From Pseudomonas schmalbachii (lineage in GTDB: Bacteria; Pseudomonadota; Gammaproteobacteria; Pseudomonadales; Pseudomonadaceae): a stretch of 64,000 nucleotides of DNA. The notes beneath the pieces were generated by a model. It searched no databases. It saw nothing but the letters and a program-made list of their open reading frames with translations, and was not told the DNA's origin. The number at the start of each line of letters is the position of its first letter. Positions within the stretch are counted from its first letter, which is position 1. The stretch is taken from positions 310,001 through 374,000 of the forward strand of contig NZ_JAELYA010000003.1 of assembly GCF_017589465.1 (NCBI RefSeq). The letters run 5' to 3'. Made by a program: the position numbers and the translations under genes. Of the stretch, positions 63,999 through 64,000 are shown one piece after another.

Positions 63999-64000
63999 GG

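Overview
The window is a gene-dense, high-GC piece of a Pseudomonas chromosome. Gene content and order match, from memory, the P. aeruginosa PAO1 stretch running from cmpX/crfX/cmaX through ppsA, the pabB-thrH-cysH-cysB block, speE-alkA, the methionine-salvage genes, aroC, prmB and folE to a bacteriohemerythrin. The abundance of intergenic palindromes and a different accessory content suggest a relative in the P. citronellolis / P. nitroreducens / P. knackmussii neighbourhood rather than P. aeruginosa itself (inference). No rRNA, tRNA, CRISPR array, prophage or complete insertion sequence was seen.

Layout. 1-3600: envelope and stress genes (cmpX partial, crfX, CorA/ZntB-like cmaX, RraA-like, alpha/beta hydrolase). 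3600-7040: ppsA (TTG start) divergent from its regulator ppsR. 7160-9710: an exported DUF3300 + DUF2950 pair. 9972-13036: a tight triplet of a retropepsin-like protease, a 7TM protein with an inactive transglutaminase domain, and an ATP-grasp ligase. 13037-25280: core metabolism and regulation (pabB, thrH, cysH, cysB, universal stress protein, DAHP synthase, crotonase, macrodomain protein). 25500-32147: corA, a class I amidotransferase, then the Anbu operon (circularly permuted ATP-grasp, alpha-E, transglutaminase, Anbu proteasome-like peptidase). 32474-38009: a YdcSTUV-like polyamine ABC transporter with a gamma-aminobutyraldehyde dehydrogenase. 38115-41814: amidotransferase, RraB, LTA-synthase-family phosphoglycerol transferase. 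42144-49015: speE, alkA-ogt, mtnC/mtnD/mtnB with a coupled MFS transporter, aroC. 49186-55137: membrane protein, prmB, isochorismatase-fold protein, smrA, folE, Cache-domain protein, Anr-box-preceded bacteriohemerythrin. 55371-64000: aminotransferase and divergent MarR regulator, a glutathione S-transferase remnant, and a likely catabolic cluster (kinase-like phosphotransferase, two DUF1254 proteins, acyl-CoA synthetase) running off the right edge.

How the genes work together. Polyamine metabolism recurs: SpeE makes spermidine and releases methylthioadenosine, MtnB/C/D recycle that by-product, and the Ydc-like transporter with its dehydrogenase imports and oxidises putrescine-derived compounds. 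Two unrelated 'peptide-ligase plus protease plus transglutaminase-fold' modules lie about 15 kb apart. They are the best candidates for incompletely described biology here. Intergenic spaces are occupied by at least two families of imperfect palindromes (eight copies of a roughly 82-bp element and five of a roughly 58-bp element), mostly just downstream of genes.
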